Shown here: positions 23,901-33,999 of the stretch, piece after piece
Layout of the letters: each line of letters begins with the position of its first letter
How positions within the stretch are numbered: position 1 is the stretch's first letter
Assembly (NCBI RefSeq): GCF_035083965.1
Contig: NC_089725.1
Coordinates: 32,181,524 to 32,245,523, forward strand
DNA from: Branchiostoma lanceolatum
Taxonomy: Eukaryota > Chordata > Leptocardii > Amphioxiformes > Branchiostomatidae
Reading direction: 5' to 3'
DNA length: 64,000 nt
Notes under the pieces: generated by a model
Seen by the model: only the letters and a program-made list of their open reading frames with translations
Told to the model about the DNA's origin: nothing
The model's database searches: none
Position numbers and translations under genes: made by a program

Positions 23901-26900
23901 CCACATATTGGAAGTCACACCCTCAAAGATGCTGCTTGAACACATCACTAATGGATTTTCTCAATAAACTCAACTCAACTCTATATTCTGTTGTTATTAT
24001 TTCTGTCCTCTAGGGAGGCAACATTTGTCACTTTGTCAATTTCAAATCACACAAGAGAAACATGGCGCTGTTATCAGGTATGTTATCAGGAATCCTGCTG
24101 CCAAACATGGCCATGGGGCAACCAAAAGACAGAAAACAAAAACACCTGAGCCCATGTAGCACCTCAAAAAATCTGATCTGATTTTTGTCATGCTTTAAAA
24201 TCTTGTTGCCAAACTCACTCACTCACTCAGTCATTTTGTTGCCAAACTGTGCTCATGTTACCACCCAAAAAAGCAAACAAATGATTTAGAACAAATAAAT
24301 TAACAACCAAACCCACCTGTGCCCATGTGGTACACCACCAGCAGCTGTGTCCCGTAGGCTGCCATGGAAACCACCGGCCCGGGCACGCTGATCACGTCCT
24401 TCTGTATCCCGGCAACCGTCCAAACACGCACCAGCCTCCTGTCTGTAGCCACGGCAACCCAGCCCTGACCAATGGCAAGCACCTGGGGGGAGGCAGTCAT
24501 CAATGTTAAAGACCACAAAGAAATTCTCTCAGAGAAGAACAAGAAAAAAATCAAGCCATGCTTTCAAGCACCAGAGTTATCAAACCAGGATTGATGTATT
24601 AAAAAATTTGTTCTTCTCTGGAACTATGAACGGAATTCAATGCCACCAAGTACAGCAGGGGCATCCTGACTAGATAGCTTTATAGACCTTTCTCACGCGG
24701 CGGCCATGATAGAATGAAAACGAGGCCCTTGTGGCAAACATTAGACCGATCCTAACTGTCAATCACAATTACCAGTTTAGCCAATGATTACCTGATAATG
24801 AGAGAATCAACCAATGAGGAAGTCGCTGCATGACGGTCAAATATTTGCATTTCTATGTTTTTATTTTGCATTTCTACGTTCTGACAGAGGAGGGTGGAGA
24901 CTATGGGATCGGTCAACGAAGCTCTAAATTGCTGCATCTTTTTTGTACCTTACATTAGTTGTAATATTGATGATTGGCTATCATATTTTAAAACTTAATG
25001 TGATTTAGGAGGAAAACTAAATCTGTACATTATTTTTGCTTCTTTGCCTCACTGGCCTCATCTTCATTCTATCATGTCCGCCGCATGAGAAAGGTGTATT
25101 GGTTGGTTTATTGGTTTATACAGTGGTTTAAACAGTGCTTACAGTCAGATCATTCTGCAAAAGTAAGGAGTGACAGGTCCTTCAGAGCAACATAACTAGC
25201 TGCTGCCGCGCCAGGTGCTTGCGAAGCTGGTGTGTTACGCCGAAGGTTGTGTTATACTGGCTGTACAGATCCAGGGAAGAAGGGAGAGTCGACCATGATT
25301 TGACCTTCAGATGACCCACCTGTATGTCCTCCCCATCCGTCATGGCCGTGGTCCACTCCTTGGAGTTGTCCCAGGAGGAGAAGTGCAGACAAACCAGCTT
25401 ACTGCAGGATTCAGAAATAAATCATTATAGAAACAAAAAATAAAAGGTAATAGACTAAGTCTTTTTGAGGGTGTAGGGGCACTTGGATTGTTATCCACTG
25501 TGTCTAGGGCACGGTATTGAGAAGTGGAGCCGAACCCTCTTTAACACAGCCTTTTACCTCCCCGACCATGCCAGCTGGCAGATTTGATCATGAGCTTCAA
25601 ATGATGAATAAACAACGCCTCATAAAAAAAAACAGTCCTACCTCGGTGCGTCGTCTATCCCCTCGCAGGCCAGCAGTGCGGCCTGGTCTGACAGGGCGGC
25701 GAGCGTGTGGTTGAGGTGGTTGGTGACGTGCATGGAGTGGTGCCCTGCCCTGCCCTGCCCTAAACCTACCCTACCCTACCCTACCCTACCCTACCCTACC
25801 CTACCCTACCCTACCTACTTACCCTACCCACCAACCCTACCCTCCCTACCCTACCCTACCTACCCTACCTACCCTACCCTACCCTACCCTACCCTACCCT
25901 ACCCTACCTACCCTACCCACCCACCCTACCCTACCCTACCCACCCTACCCTACCCTACCCCACCCTACCCTCCCCTACCTCGGTGCGTCATCGGTACTCT
26001 CGCAGGCCAGCAGTGCGGCCTGGTCGGACAGGGCGGCGAGGGTGTGGTTGAGGTGGTTGGTGACGTGCATGGATGCGTGCCCTACCCTAAACCTACCCTA
26101 CCCTACCCTACCCTAACCCAGTCCTACCTCGGTGCATCGTCTGTGGCCTCACAGGCGAGCAGTGCTGCCTGGTCAGACAGGGCGGCGAGCGTGTGGTTGA
26201 GGTGATTGGTGACGTGCATGGAGTGGTGCACGGACGTGTCGTGGAACTCGATGTCGATGGAGTTCTCCTCCTCGCTGCTGTAGCACTTCACCACGCCCAC
26301 CGAGTTCCACACCTGGCAGGGAGGAAAAAGTAAGACAATTTGACTCACAAAGCAACAACAGGAATCATGTAATTGAAATAAATAACTCGCAAAAGATGCA
26401 CATTTATCATTGTGGAACTCAACAAGCAGCCCTGGTTTGTTCTTTTAAATACTGGATAAGACGAGAAGTTATGAATGCTTTTCAAGACTTTTCTTGTACT
26501 ACTTTCAAGACTTTATTTTCGTGCAAGACTGGGGGGCCTGGTGTATTGGATTGGGGGTACCTGGGTTAGTGTATTGGCAATAACTACCCACCATGAACCT
26601 GTGAGCCAGGCTGACTGGAGTAGACCAAGGCTGGAAGGCTGACTGGGTTAGTGCCTGGGTTACTACCTGCAGGCTGCAGGGGGGTCGGTTTGGGACCCTG
26701 GGCCAGTGTCTGGGTTAGTCCGTGGGTTATTACTGAAGTGCTGCACCCACCATAAACCTGTGCGCCAGGCTGACTGGAGTAGACCCCGGCTGGAAGGCCG
26801 GCTGCAGGGGGGTGGGTTTGGGACCCTGGTACACCGGCTGGGGGGGTGCCCGGGAGGGGAGTCCTGAGATGCTGTCCACATCGTCCAGTAGCTCGGACGC

Positions 26901-29900
26901 TGGCTTCATGGATACACTGTCTGCACCTGGATAACACAGGACAACAGTCACTTTATCATAGATTTGGAAAGAAATTGCGGATCTGGAATTGTGTATACAA
27001 AGTGCATCACAATTCCTTGTTGAATGCATAGTTAAACTATCAAGTTTCATGTCAATCAAGGGAGCATACTTCACTGTGAAGAAGATTTCTGTCACAGGTT
27101 TTATTGTAACTGAATATACATGTATGACTTAAAAAGTTATCAGATTGTCCAAATAGAAAGTCTTTCCAAATTCAAATAACAGATATCACAGCGAATTTGA
27201 AAAACAGATCTGTATATTTCTGACGAAATCGATAAAATCAGTTATCATATGCTGTGAGAGCTAGTAGAAGTCATAGCATGTACCTATCAACATCTGCTAA
27301 ATCTGCGAGCTAAACAATCTGAAGTCGATCTACTACCTGCACAATTTCTTACCCATAGAAGCATCGTCATCATCAAAAATGTTGGCCTTTCCACGCTTCC
27401 TCTGTGTCGGCACCGGCATAGAGTCATCATCATCTGGGTCTCCGGGGGCGTTGCTATGGGAACCGTTGTCATGGTCACCAGCCGACAGCAGGAAATCATC
27501 ATCGTCTCCGTCAAACATGGCTGCCATGGGGTCGTCCGCTGCCTCCGACTGCTAAAAGGGGGAAAATAAATTAAAGTCAATCTTCTTTCTTGTGCTGGTT
27601 AGACAACATTACAGCACAGATAAATCCATCCTATTTATTGGTTTGAGTACAGTGCAGCAAAACAAAATGTTTGAATTGACAACTGCTAATGTTTAGAAAG
27701 TCTGTTTCACCTGTTTGTTTGATGACTCTGGGGCGACATTCTCCACCAACCCCACCTGGCCCTACAGAAATGTGAGAAAAAGGAAGAAAGTCAATCGTCA
27801 CAAAAGTAATTCATAAACACATTACAACCTTACTGTACTAAAGCTTGTCTACACTTTCTTTTAGCAAAAGGTGTTGGTTCCAATATCTCTCATCCACACA
27901 GCAAAACTCACAAATCAGAACAACATTCTTTAGTTTTCTTGTCTTTAGGATGTCAGAGACTATCCTATCCATACACCAAGGGCTAGTGCAGGAGAGTAAC
28001 AGTACTAGTGTAACCTTTCTTCTTTCTTGAAAACATGTGTTGATTCTAAGACTGTCCTATCCATACACCAAGGGCTACACGACCGTGACTGTAAGACCAT
28101 GACAATTACCTGTACATCTGTGTAGGCGATCTCCGTGCCGTTTGCAGGGTTCCAGACCAGCCCACAGATGGTCAGACTCTTGTCGTGTTTCACCCTGGGG
28201 AGGGGCAGGCAAAAAACAGTTGTTATAAACAATTGATACAAACAGTTGTTACAAACTGTTGTCACAAACAGATGCAACTGTTGCAAACACCACAAGAGTC
28301 GAGACTAAAGTCTGTTCATAGATAGAAGACAGGTGAGTTCTACAGGTCATATCAGGGGAGAGTCAAAGGTCATCATCTGTACTCAGGCGCTTGCTGAGTA
28401 CAGTGTTATTACTTGGGGTGAGTTGTTGCTTCTAGCCTATCCATGTGTCTGTCTGTCTGTGTCTGAAATTCCCAATGTACAGAATGTAAGAATGCTGTCA
28501 CTGATTGCCTTGATGCAGTGTATTACCCCTGACAAGGTAACTTGTAAGGAAGATACGTTGCTTGGTTTCCTACTTTGTAAACATGGAAAAAGTATCATTA
28601 TCTCCCTTGTGGCTACAATTCCAAGTTCAGGACAAAATCCCGGGACTGAAGCATTATGTCCAGCCTCTTACCTCTCCACGCAGTTCTTGCTGGACACGTC
28701 CCACACCAGTATGCTGCCGTCCACACAGGCTCCGGCCAACAGAACGCCGTTCGGAGACCATGCTACCAGGGAGATGGGCTGAAACAAGGACAGACCCTCT
28801 TATGTTGGGAACATTGACAGAAACTTTTTTTCCAAAAGGAACAGGCCTATAGATATATGAAACATTCCAATCTACTTTTCTCTAGCCTTCTAGCCTATGA
28901 CAGTCAATTTTATTTCATAAACCCACTAAAAATCTTGAGAGTCAAAAAATTAGTTTTATATTGTATTTAAGGACAGGAAGTCATGGCCCCCATTGCCAGT
29001 GTGTACCTGTTCTATCGACTCGTCTGTTAGAGTGAAGACCTTCTCCCAGGTGTCCTTAGCAAACACCTGGACCTCCTTCTCCACAGGTACAGCCAGGTAC
29101 TGCAGGGTGCAGAAAGAAAGGAAGGTTATGATAACAGCAGTATAACGTCTGTCATAAACAACCCTGTGGGTACATGCATTACAACAATAAGTATGTGTCA
29201 GTCAAACCTGTACAAGTGTCCATCACTTTTTGGTGGTCCCTTAGATAATTTCCCCATTGACACAAACATCAAGAATCCTGTCTATAGTGAACCCCTGTAC
29301 TTTTATTGGTCAGAAATTACCCGCAATGGCTGGCTTTCTAGCGCTGAATTGATGCAGGGTTTCACAGGTTTCATATAATACACAACATATAATATCTTAT
29401 CCACACTTGCATTATGTGGAATTGTCGCAAGGGTCTGGGCAGCTGCCATTCGGCGCCACCAGGTGACCTCGATACGACCTTCCCCAACCGAAGTCAGGTA
29501 CCCATTTACACCTGGGTGGAGTGAGGAAAGTTGTGTAAAGTGCCTTTCCCAAGGGCACAAGATCGGTGACATGACAGGATTCGAACTCGGGACCTCTTGG
29601 TTCTGAGCCGAACGCTCTGCCGTTGTGCCACAAAACCCCGCTGTACACTTAGACTAGACCTTAGTGTCTTCTTGGGCAGGTTTGACTGTACCACAAATGT
29701 GGAAAAGTACTAATCATCTATGGAAGATACATTGCATACAAAAAAATCCTATCTGTGACATGATTAAGGTCTGAACTTTTGATCCAACACAGATTTATTG
29801 TAAGACTGCCCTTACCTTGCCAGTTCCAGGTTGCCATGACAACCTGCACAGCGTCTTGGCCACGCTGACATCGCTGCACTTGGGGAGGAGGGTCCAGCTT

Positions 29901-32410
29901 TTCACCTGGGTCTGAAAGGAACAGCAGGAGTTAAGGAGCGGGCAAACCTTAACCTTCTCCCTGATGAGGTAGACGTTTGGTAACAATGTTGTATTGGTTG
30001 GGTATACATTTGCTCATTTTGCAGCTTTTTTTGTACAATTTACAGTATGATTGCAAACTTTTTTATTTTTGGAAACAGAGGAAAGTTGACATGTGGGAAG
30101 ATCTGACCTTACAGCATTATTTAGACAACAAGGATCAAGAAGGTTAAACATGACAATGTAGCAAAATAAAGACTAATTGTAACAAATTAATGTCAAAAAT
30201 CAAGCTGCAATGTAACTAGTAGAAAGGAAAGAAAGTTACCTTTTCTGTGATGTTCCATACAGCGACTGTACCGTCACAACTAGAGGAAGCCTGATAAGAA
30301 TGAAAAGTAGAAAATAGTTACAGTTACAGTGTTTGGACATGAGGCTAGGGCATACCATACATTTTGTAAGTAGCTTGTCTTCCTGGACATAAACACACAC
30401 ACACTACGTACATATTACATAAAAAGTTATAACAGTTATTCACAGATGATCACTAAAGTGGGTTAGTTCTTGGCCTCAAACAGATACATAAGGTATGACT
30501 CCCACATCTTGGTGCATAATAAAAGATCATGCTACATTGTGTTAAAAGCCTTCAACTGCTTCCTTTTTAACATATAATGTTATGTGGTGCAAAGAATGCT
30601 TTAGACAGTGGCATTCGAATATGATGATGTCCTCAACGATGACAAAGAAAGAACAGCATTTGTCCTGATGAAGACACTGATACAACAAATAAAAATAAAC
30701 AAACAACAAACAAACAAACAAACAGCCAGACCAGATACTTGTCCTGCGGGTCCACCGCCACACTGAGTACCGGAGCCTGGTGCCCGTGCAGCAGGTACTG
30801 ACTGGTGCTGTCCTCATCTTCAACCTCCAGCACTCGGATGTTAAAGTCACTGGGGGACAAACACAAAGTACAGCAGGGGGTTAGACAACCCAATTCTGTA
30901 CCACTGGGTGTGAGTTCGAATCCTAGCCTACATGTCGGAACCCTGATTTACATGTTACATTCAATAGATGGGACGGGTCTTCCAAATACGATGTCACGCT
31001 GTTGGTCCTGTGTCTGAGGAAAGTCATCAAATCTTGCTGCTGTTACTTGCAGCATGTAAGAAACAAGAGATTTAGGCTTTGAAGCATCACTTATACCTTA
31101 CAGATATGGCCCAGATGTGGGTCAATATTAAGCATGGGAAATCCTAATTCTGTTCTGCGGATTCATTTTTCTTCTGTGCTGTGCATCAGTCTAGCTTCTA
31201 CTGATTTTAGCTGCCTGGACAGAGTGTCTCTTCATCTAGAACGGTCATTTGCAAGGTCCTCCCAGTGCTCCGTATTAAAATAAAGAGATGCAGTTACACC
31301 TCAGTCAGATACACTCACTTGGCACCTCCGGCCAGTAGTTAAAGATCACACAACACTTTTGACAAGCTCGAATCTTATACTTTACAGATACAGGTACATT
31401 GTACACCTGAGACACACCCACCCAGCACCTGCTGCCAGCAGCTTCCCGGACTCGCTGTAGACCAGGTGAGAGACAGGTGCGGTGAAGCGGGCCAGGATGC
31501 CGTCAGGTGCGCCGTCGGAGAGCGTGTGAGCCTGGACCGTGTTGGAGTCTGTTCCCGTCAGCAGCCGGTTGTCCTAGTGGAGGAGATAGGGAAACATAAC
31601 AGTTATGACAGTTGCAAGATCTCAGCTTACTTTTGATGATTTCAAGGTAAAATTTAGGAGGATAAAAGGCTTGCGCATTTCCGTAGGACTGTTACCAGAC
31701 TATGGGCTCCCCCCGTTAGTGATGGATGGAAATATAGAGCTGGTGCGTTCCACCATGAGACAGTTGAATAAATATGCACCACAAAACAAACAAAAACAAC
31801 CTAGAATGTAGACTGTGTCACCACAATTTCTATCAAGAATGTATTTTCATATCCCTATCTTCTGTTGCCCCTAAAATGTCTTAGCTTTATCAGCTGAGGG
31901 TAAAGATAAGGCAAGCTGTAATGGTTCTTTTATAGTTGGTGGTGCAGCAATGGATCATTACTCCCATTCATATTGTTGCCCCTCCCCTATGTATGATTTA
32001 TATGAGTGTTTGCCTTGCATACAGTAGGTTGTGAGTTTGAACCCCGGCCGGGTCTTACCAAAGACTTTAAAAAATGGTACATACCTCTTTCTCTGCTTAG
32101 CACTCAGCATTTGGTAAAGGGTATGGAAGTTAAGCATATACATCACTACCAGCGGATCAGCCCCCTGCTGTAGTGACTTGCACAAATGTGTGGTCCAAGG
32201 GCTAAGAATGGAGATGGGCGCCACCCATACGCATCTTATCAAGATGTATGGCACACTTAACATGTTACATGGCCATATCAGCCCACCTTTGCTGCTACAG
32301 CGTGGATCCTGTCTCCCACAGAGATGGTTTTGGGATCATCGTCCTCCAGTCCCTCCCAGACTCTCACATCTCCGTCAGCACCACAGGTGATCAGGTACCT
32401 GTCACAGGTG

Positions 32411-32455
<45 letters not shown>

Positions 32456-32834
32456 CTTTGTTAAATGTTTGTCAAAAAGTGTGTTAAGGATTGATATCTT
32501 AACTTTGATGTTGTTTTTCTAAAGAATTCGTCAACGATACTTCATACTATTGAAGTATCACAACAAATAGTCGGCAATAACATGTTCCAAAGTTAATGAC
32601 CTATAGCTAATAAAGTAATAAGCCATTAACTTATGAATTTATGACTACTAGTAATCCATTTCAAAGTTTATGCTGCTAGTCAGAAGCAAATGATGTATTA
32701 AAACTCCAGTATCTGTAAAAGATATTAAACTGACTCCCGTCTCCGTTCCGACCTTACCTGCCCTGCTGTCCGTAGCAGATGTCCGTGTGGCCCTCGCTGT
32801 GCGCGTACCGCACCGGCTTCCTGGTGGCCGGCAT
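4951..32834 (-). CDS. WDHD1: WDHD1 / AND-1 (Ctf4), replisome WD-repeat and HMG-box protein; complete, 27 coding exons
   Basis: WDHD1 is the trimeric hub that links CMG helicase to DNA polymerase alpha and other fork factors in the nucleus. The start ATG is at 32834 and the stop at 4951-4953. I joined 27 exons whose phases all agree; their summed length, 3399 nt, encodes 1132 residues, against about 1129 in human. Order of domains: N-terminal WD40 propeller (about 1-300), acidic linker with DDDD runs (about 340-370), central SepB/Ctf4 propeller (about 380-720), helical and acidic Glu-rich regions (about 720-925), HMG box (about 1015-1075) and a basic C-terminus ending SKLSAFAFNKD. The start motif MPATRKPVRY and the C-terminal KLSAFAF are family hallmarks. 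Exon coordinates are given in the three block entries. Three exons carry duplicated splice boundaries (see repeats). Confidence 0.97.
5176..8649. other. WDHD1: Last WDHD1 intron
   Basis: No coding sequence is seen. The intron contains a tRNA-derived SINE near 7452-7600, a fragment of a dispersed repeat near 7650-7750 with the word CTGCTGCCTAACTCTG, shared in inverted form with 12,945 and 60,790, and short duplicated phrases (TTTCTATGTTTGGC near 6159-6310). Confidence 0.5.
7452..7600 (+). repeat. tRNA-derived SINE, sense copy
   Basis: Head GGAGGTCTTGTGGTTAGGG followed by TTGTTGAC resembles an A box, and GGGTTTGAATCCC is a B box about 50 nt later. The same family occurs in antisense at 49,330-49,484 and 49,700-49,845. 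Confidence 0.65.
8761..9300. repeat. 69-bp minisatellite copying the 3' splice site of WDHD1 exon 26
   Basis: Eight units of 69 bp start at 8761, 8830, 8899, 8968, 9037, 9106, 9175 and 9244; a decayed ninth lies near 9340. On the gene strand each unit holds a GTTT-rich pyrimidine tract, an acceptor (GTTCAG or GTCCAG; lost as GTTCCG in the copy at 9244) and the first exon codons VVKGFDLWF. Because 69 is a multiple of three, the array stays open in the gene frame and runs into the genuine exon. Confidence 0.93.
9793..11897. other. WDHD1: WDHD1 intron before exon 25
   Basis: Non-coding apart from the three-copy repeat above and a TA/CA-rich microsatellite at about 11,020-11,125 (alternating TATACACACA and ATACATATAC). 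Frames seen here have no support from similarity or splice sites. Confidence 0.5.
10256..10715. repeat. Three-copy tandem repeat in a WDHD1 intron
   Basis: The phrase GACTGTGCCGTTTGTGGACA, then GCC(C/T)GATGTGACGTCCAGTT, occurs at about 10,277, 10,493 and 10,637. Neighbouring phrases TTAACCCAGTT and AGCAGGTTCT are also repeated. Spacing is uneven (about 216 and 144 bp), so the copies carry indels. Confidence 0.75.
13215..13570. repeat. Tandem repeat of about 97 bp, four copies
   Basis: Copies begin with TACTTTCCCATGTCTTCCCC or close variants at about 13,221, 13,319, 13,416 and 13,516. Each continues with GGACTATCTTCCTGGCAATC, TTATCAGAACTTTATAT and TTTAAAGTGATGTA. The middle copies contain expanded AT runs. 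The array is within an intron and does not overlap an exon. Confidence 0.85.
13863..14290. repeat. Tandem repeat of about 102-127 bp, four copies
   Basis: Copies start with CTTGACTTGCGATCAGGACA or variants at about 13,870, 13,998, 14,098 and 14,200, and share TTGATTTAAG, TTCACATCAGACAAGT and GCAACAAG. It directly follows the 97-bp array but the two are not related by sequence. Confidence 0.8.
15427..15601. mobile_element. MITE with about 46-bp terminal inverted repeats
   Basis: The left end reads AAAACTGATTGGTTCTAC and continues TGCAGTACTTCACACTGCAG, then CTAGATGT. The right end is its inverse with few mismatches. The inner part is short (about 80 bp). Symmetric flanks GCC/GGC extend the palindrome. 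No coding capacity. Confidence 0.85.
15666..15970. mobile_element. Foldback element with arms of about 85 bp
   Basis: The arm at 15,666-15,752 (AAACTTGGCACAAAAAGTTT, then TGGTTGATCATATTTCC) is inverted at about 15,884-15,970 (GGAAATATGATCAACCA, then CCTTTTTGTGCCAAGTTT). The loop has an ATTC-rich microsatellite. It sits only 20 bp from the donor of WDHD1 exon 23. Confidence 0.8.
16148..16326. mobile_element. Short MITE, AGTCAAACCTGT family
   Basis: Starts TAGTCAAACCTGTACAAGTG and ends GGCTGTTTTGACTGA. The ends resemble those of the elements at 19,280-20,442 and 29,199-29,688, which suggests one family of related DNA transposons. Confidence 0.6.
17920..18205. repeat. Degenerate minisatellite of about 24 bp
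   Basis: Variants of GGTCAAAGGTTGAGGGTC are repeated about ten times with drift to TTCAAAGGTTGAGGTT. It begins 18 bp upstream of the acceptor of WDHD1 exon 21, so it occupies the region where a branch site would be expected. Confidence 0.75.
18345..27551 (-). CDS. WDHD1: WDHD1 exons 11-20: acidic linker and central SepB propeller
   Basis: Coding exons: 27353-27551, 26751-26926, 26128-26312, 25320-25401, 24317-24482, 23735-23852, 23275-23383, 22906-22967, 22559-22673 and 18345-18476. They encode residues 315-762. Exon 11 is the acidic linker (FDGDDDDFLL, DDDDSMPVP) with a basic KRGK patch. From exon 12 the frame reads GPKPTPLQPAFQPGSTP, then FMVWNSVG, the conserved entry to the Ctf4 trimerisation propeller. 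Further hallmarks are HFSSWDNSKEW, LVVYHMGTG, GFSAEGTPV and CIPCKGSTFPPVLPRPAV. Exons 12 and 13 have partial extra copies of their 3' ends with donor sites. The intron of about 4.1 kb before exon 20 is filled by nested transposons. Confidence 0.95.
19280..20442. mobile_element. DNA transposon nested in the larger element
   Basis: Starts CAGTCAAACCTGTCTATAGC, ends TAATACAGGTTTGACTG, and is flanked by TA on both sides. Related internal motifs TGGCCGCTA and GTGACC(A/G)CTA occur in both halves. There is no recognisable transposase. Related ends occur at 16,148 and 29,199. Confidence 0.8.
20755..21815 (+). mobile_element. 5'-truncated non-LTR retrotransposon with partial reverse transcriptase
   Basis: An open frame from 20,755 to 21,702 encodes a reverse transcriptase fragment. 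It starts abruptly at motif A (KAFDRV), continues with motif B (NGVRQGSLLSPLLFNVYIDDL) in shortened form here, and the catalytic FYADD with LL after it, followed by a thumb-like region. There is no endonuclease, consistent with 5' truncation during insertion. After the stop, AATAAAG and (AATAAT) repeats form the 3' tail. The style is CR1/L2-like, but assignment is tentative. The frame is intact, so the insertion is fairly young, and it lies inside the transposon at 18,778-22,471. Confidence 0.85.
24684..25097. mobile_element. MITE with about 34-bp terminal inverted repeats
   Basis: Left end AGACCTTTCTCACGCGGCGG continuing CCATGATAGAATGAA; right end inverse with three mismatches (TTCATTCTATCATG, then TCCGCCGCATGAGAAAGG). 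Interior is AT-rich and non-coding. It sits in the WDHD1 intron between exons 14 and 15. Confidence 0.85.
25640..26116. repeat. Two partial copies of WDHD1 exon 13 with donor sites, separated by CCCTA arrays
   Basis: The last ~95 nt of exon 13 and its donor (minus strand CACCGAG then GTAG) recur at about 25,640-25,742 and 25,976-26,080, both downstream of the genuine exon in transcript order. Between and beside them are pentamer arrays of CCCTA (25,761-25,974 and 26,085-26,116). In the transcript these read as GGGUA repeats, a pattern able to form G-quadruplexes. The unit is five bases, so it is not the TTAGGG telomere repeat. Confidence 0.9.
26590..26750. repeat. Partial copy of WDHD1 exon 12 with donor site
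   Basis: About 100 bp (26,591-26,690) repeat the end of exon 12, including GAGCCAGGCTGACTGGAGTA (gene strand inverse), the downstream CTGCAG(G)GGGG stretch and the donor (CATG then GTGGGT). The region also contains several TGGGTTA phrases. Confidence 0.85.
27711..32834 (-). CDS. WDHD1: WDHD1 exons 1-10: N-terminal WD40 propeller
   Basis: Coding exons, in transcript order: 32758-32834, 32287-32398, 31422-31573, 30732-30849, 30240-30290, 29816-29911, 29007-29099, 28672-28778, 28110-28194 and 27711-27761. Together they give 314 residues. WD signatures visible include ITCGADGDVRVWE, SSSCDGTVAVWN, VAWSPNGVLLAGACVDG and ICGLVWNPANGTEIAYTD. The first residues are preceded by a 3' splice site 4 nt upstream of the ATG, so transcription starts in a separate 5' exon. 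Exon 4 has an unusual donor (CTG then GTCTGG), followed in the intron by a run of GTTT repeats. In yeast Ctf4 and in AND-1 this propeller contributes to chromatin binding. Confidence 0.95.
29199..29688. mobile_element. TIR element carrying an antisense tRNA-derived SINE
   Basis: Starts CAGTCAAACCTGTACAAG and ends GGGCAGGTTTGACTG. Within it, about 29,415-29,645 is a SINE on the minus strand: A-box-like TGGCACAACGGCAGAGCG and B box GAGTTCGAATCC. A close relative of this SINE is at 48,150-48,290. The SINE therefore probably inserted into the older TIR element, within the WDHD1 intron between exons 6 and 7. Confidence 0.75.
32409..32453. repeat. CAAT tetranucleotide microsatellite
   Basis: About eleven TCAA units start ten bases upstream of the acceptor of WDHD1 exon 2. 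Length variation here could affect the polypyrimidine tract (GATT repeats on the gene strand). Confidence 0.9.
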
Positions 32835-33435
32835 CGCTCTGAGGACGGGACACACACAAATATCAACGTCAAATCACAAGTATACATCAATGTTGAAACG
32901 CCATATTCATATGATATATTTTTTATCTAATTCTTATTGCATTTCACAGTGACATGCATAACACAAACGGAAGACTAGTACAGGAAGTAATACAAACGTA
33001 AATCATGGATCCCAAAGAAGCTACTATGCAAACGTGGAAACAAAGTTTAATATAACGTTAAGTAATATAGTTATCTATCATATGAAAACAATAACTTAGA
33101 TGGTAAAATATCAATATGTTATTTTGTATTCATTTTTTTTAAAATACCAACAGAATTCAGACTGATAAGTGTGCCGGTTGTATAATAAAGATCCAATCCA
33201 ATCTTTGGCCCCAGTCCTTTTCTAAAGTCTGTAGAAATTTGCGTATGGAACAGTCCTACCTGACCGAAAATTCTTCTCTACTGTATACTGTACTCAACTG
33301 ATGACTGTGCCCCCCTCCCCATGATATCTTGCAAATGAGCTGTCATTTTTCGGGCAAACATGGAGGTCGATTGTGTTCATGCTTAAGTCTTTAACAACAA
33401 AAGTAATGCAAGTTACTATCTTTAACATAACGCAC

Positions 33436-33560
33436 CTGTGCCTGGAATGAAACGGTTGTTTGGAAGAGAAACTGGTTGTGACACGTCAGCGAATCCACGA
33501 GAGCTTGGGAGCTAAACAAAAATCCTTCACACTTCCCGCCAAATCTGCCCTGACGTCACC
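33436..33560 (-). promoter_or_regulatory. WDHD1 5' UTR exon and promoter with E2F and CRE sites
   Basis: The minus strand shows CCAGGCACAG followed by donor GTGCGT at 33,436/33,435, matching the acceptor 4 nt before the WDHD1 ATG. Upstream lie TTTGGCGGGAA (33,533-33,543), a near-perfect E2F site, and a full CRE, TGACGTCA (33,551-33,558). WDHD1 is an S-phase gene, so an E2F site is expected. The same short region is the likely start of the plus-strand FAM111-like transcript. The exact start sites are not visible in the sequence. Confidence 0.7.
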
Positions 33561-33923
33561 TAATGGCCTGTACCACTCTACGAGGCAAGTATTCGGTATG
33601 TCTTTTTTTACTGTCATTCAAATCAATGAGCAAATGCTAAACTATATGTCATTATAGTTGTAATTGTATAAAATAGTTGTGTAGCAAACTTTTTATCTTC
33701 TTAGTTTTATCTGATGACTCTTTAATAGTCCATTTAATGTTACATACATTTTGCTAAATACCCTGGGAATCACATGGACAATGCCACTTTACTTCCGCCC
33801 AAACGTCACTCGCGCGTGGACCAGCTGATGAGAGGTAAGGCTCTCTCTTTCAACATTCTTTGGCCATTTTCTCTTCATAGTGTATCATCTTCTGTGATCA
33901 GATCTTTTCATAGTGTCTGTAGC

Positions 33924-33999
33924 ATAGCCGCGGCGACTCTGGCAGGACGTATATCTGTCGTAGGACTGCTGTACGTCCTCCCAGAGTCGCCGCGGCTAT
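33924..33999. repeat. Short hairpin with 27-bp arms
   Basis: ATAGCCGCGGCGACTCTGGC, then AGGACGTA, is inverted at 33,972-33,999 with one mismatch and a loop of about 20 bp. It lies in a presumed intron of the FAM111-like gene. Both strands read IAAATL and YVLPESPRL for this reason, so the frames are an artefact. Confidence 0.85.

Noticed and set aside
25761-25974. Interstitial telomere
   Set aside because: The unit is the pentamer CCCTA, not CCCTAA, and it lies between copies of a WDHD1 exon end.
33774-33834. Alternative start MDNATLLPPKRHSRVDQ for the FAM111-like protein
   Set aside because: Splicing to the next acceptor (35,023) reaches a stop before the ATG at 35,118, so at most it is a short upstream frame. 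A different splice pattern could revive it.
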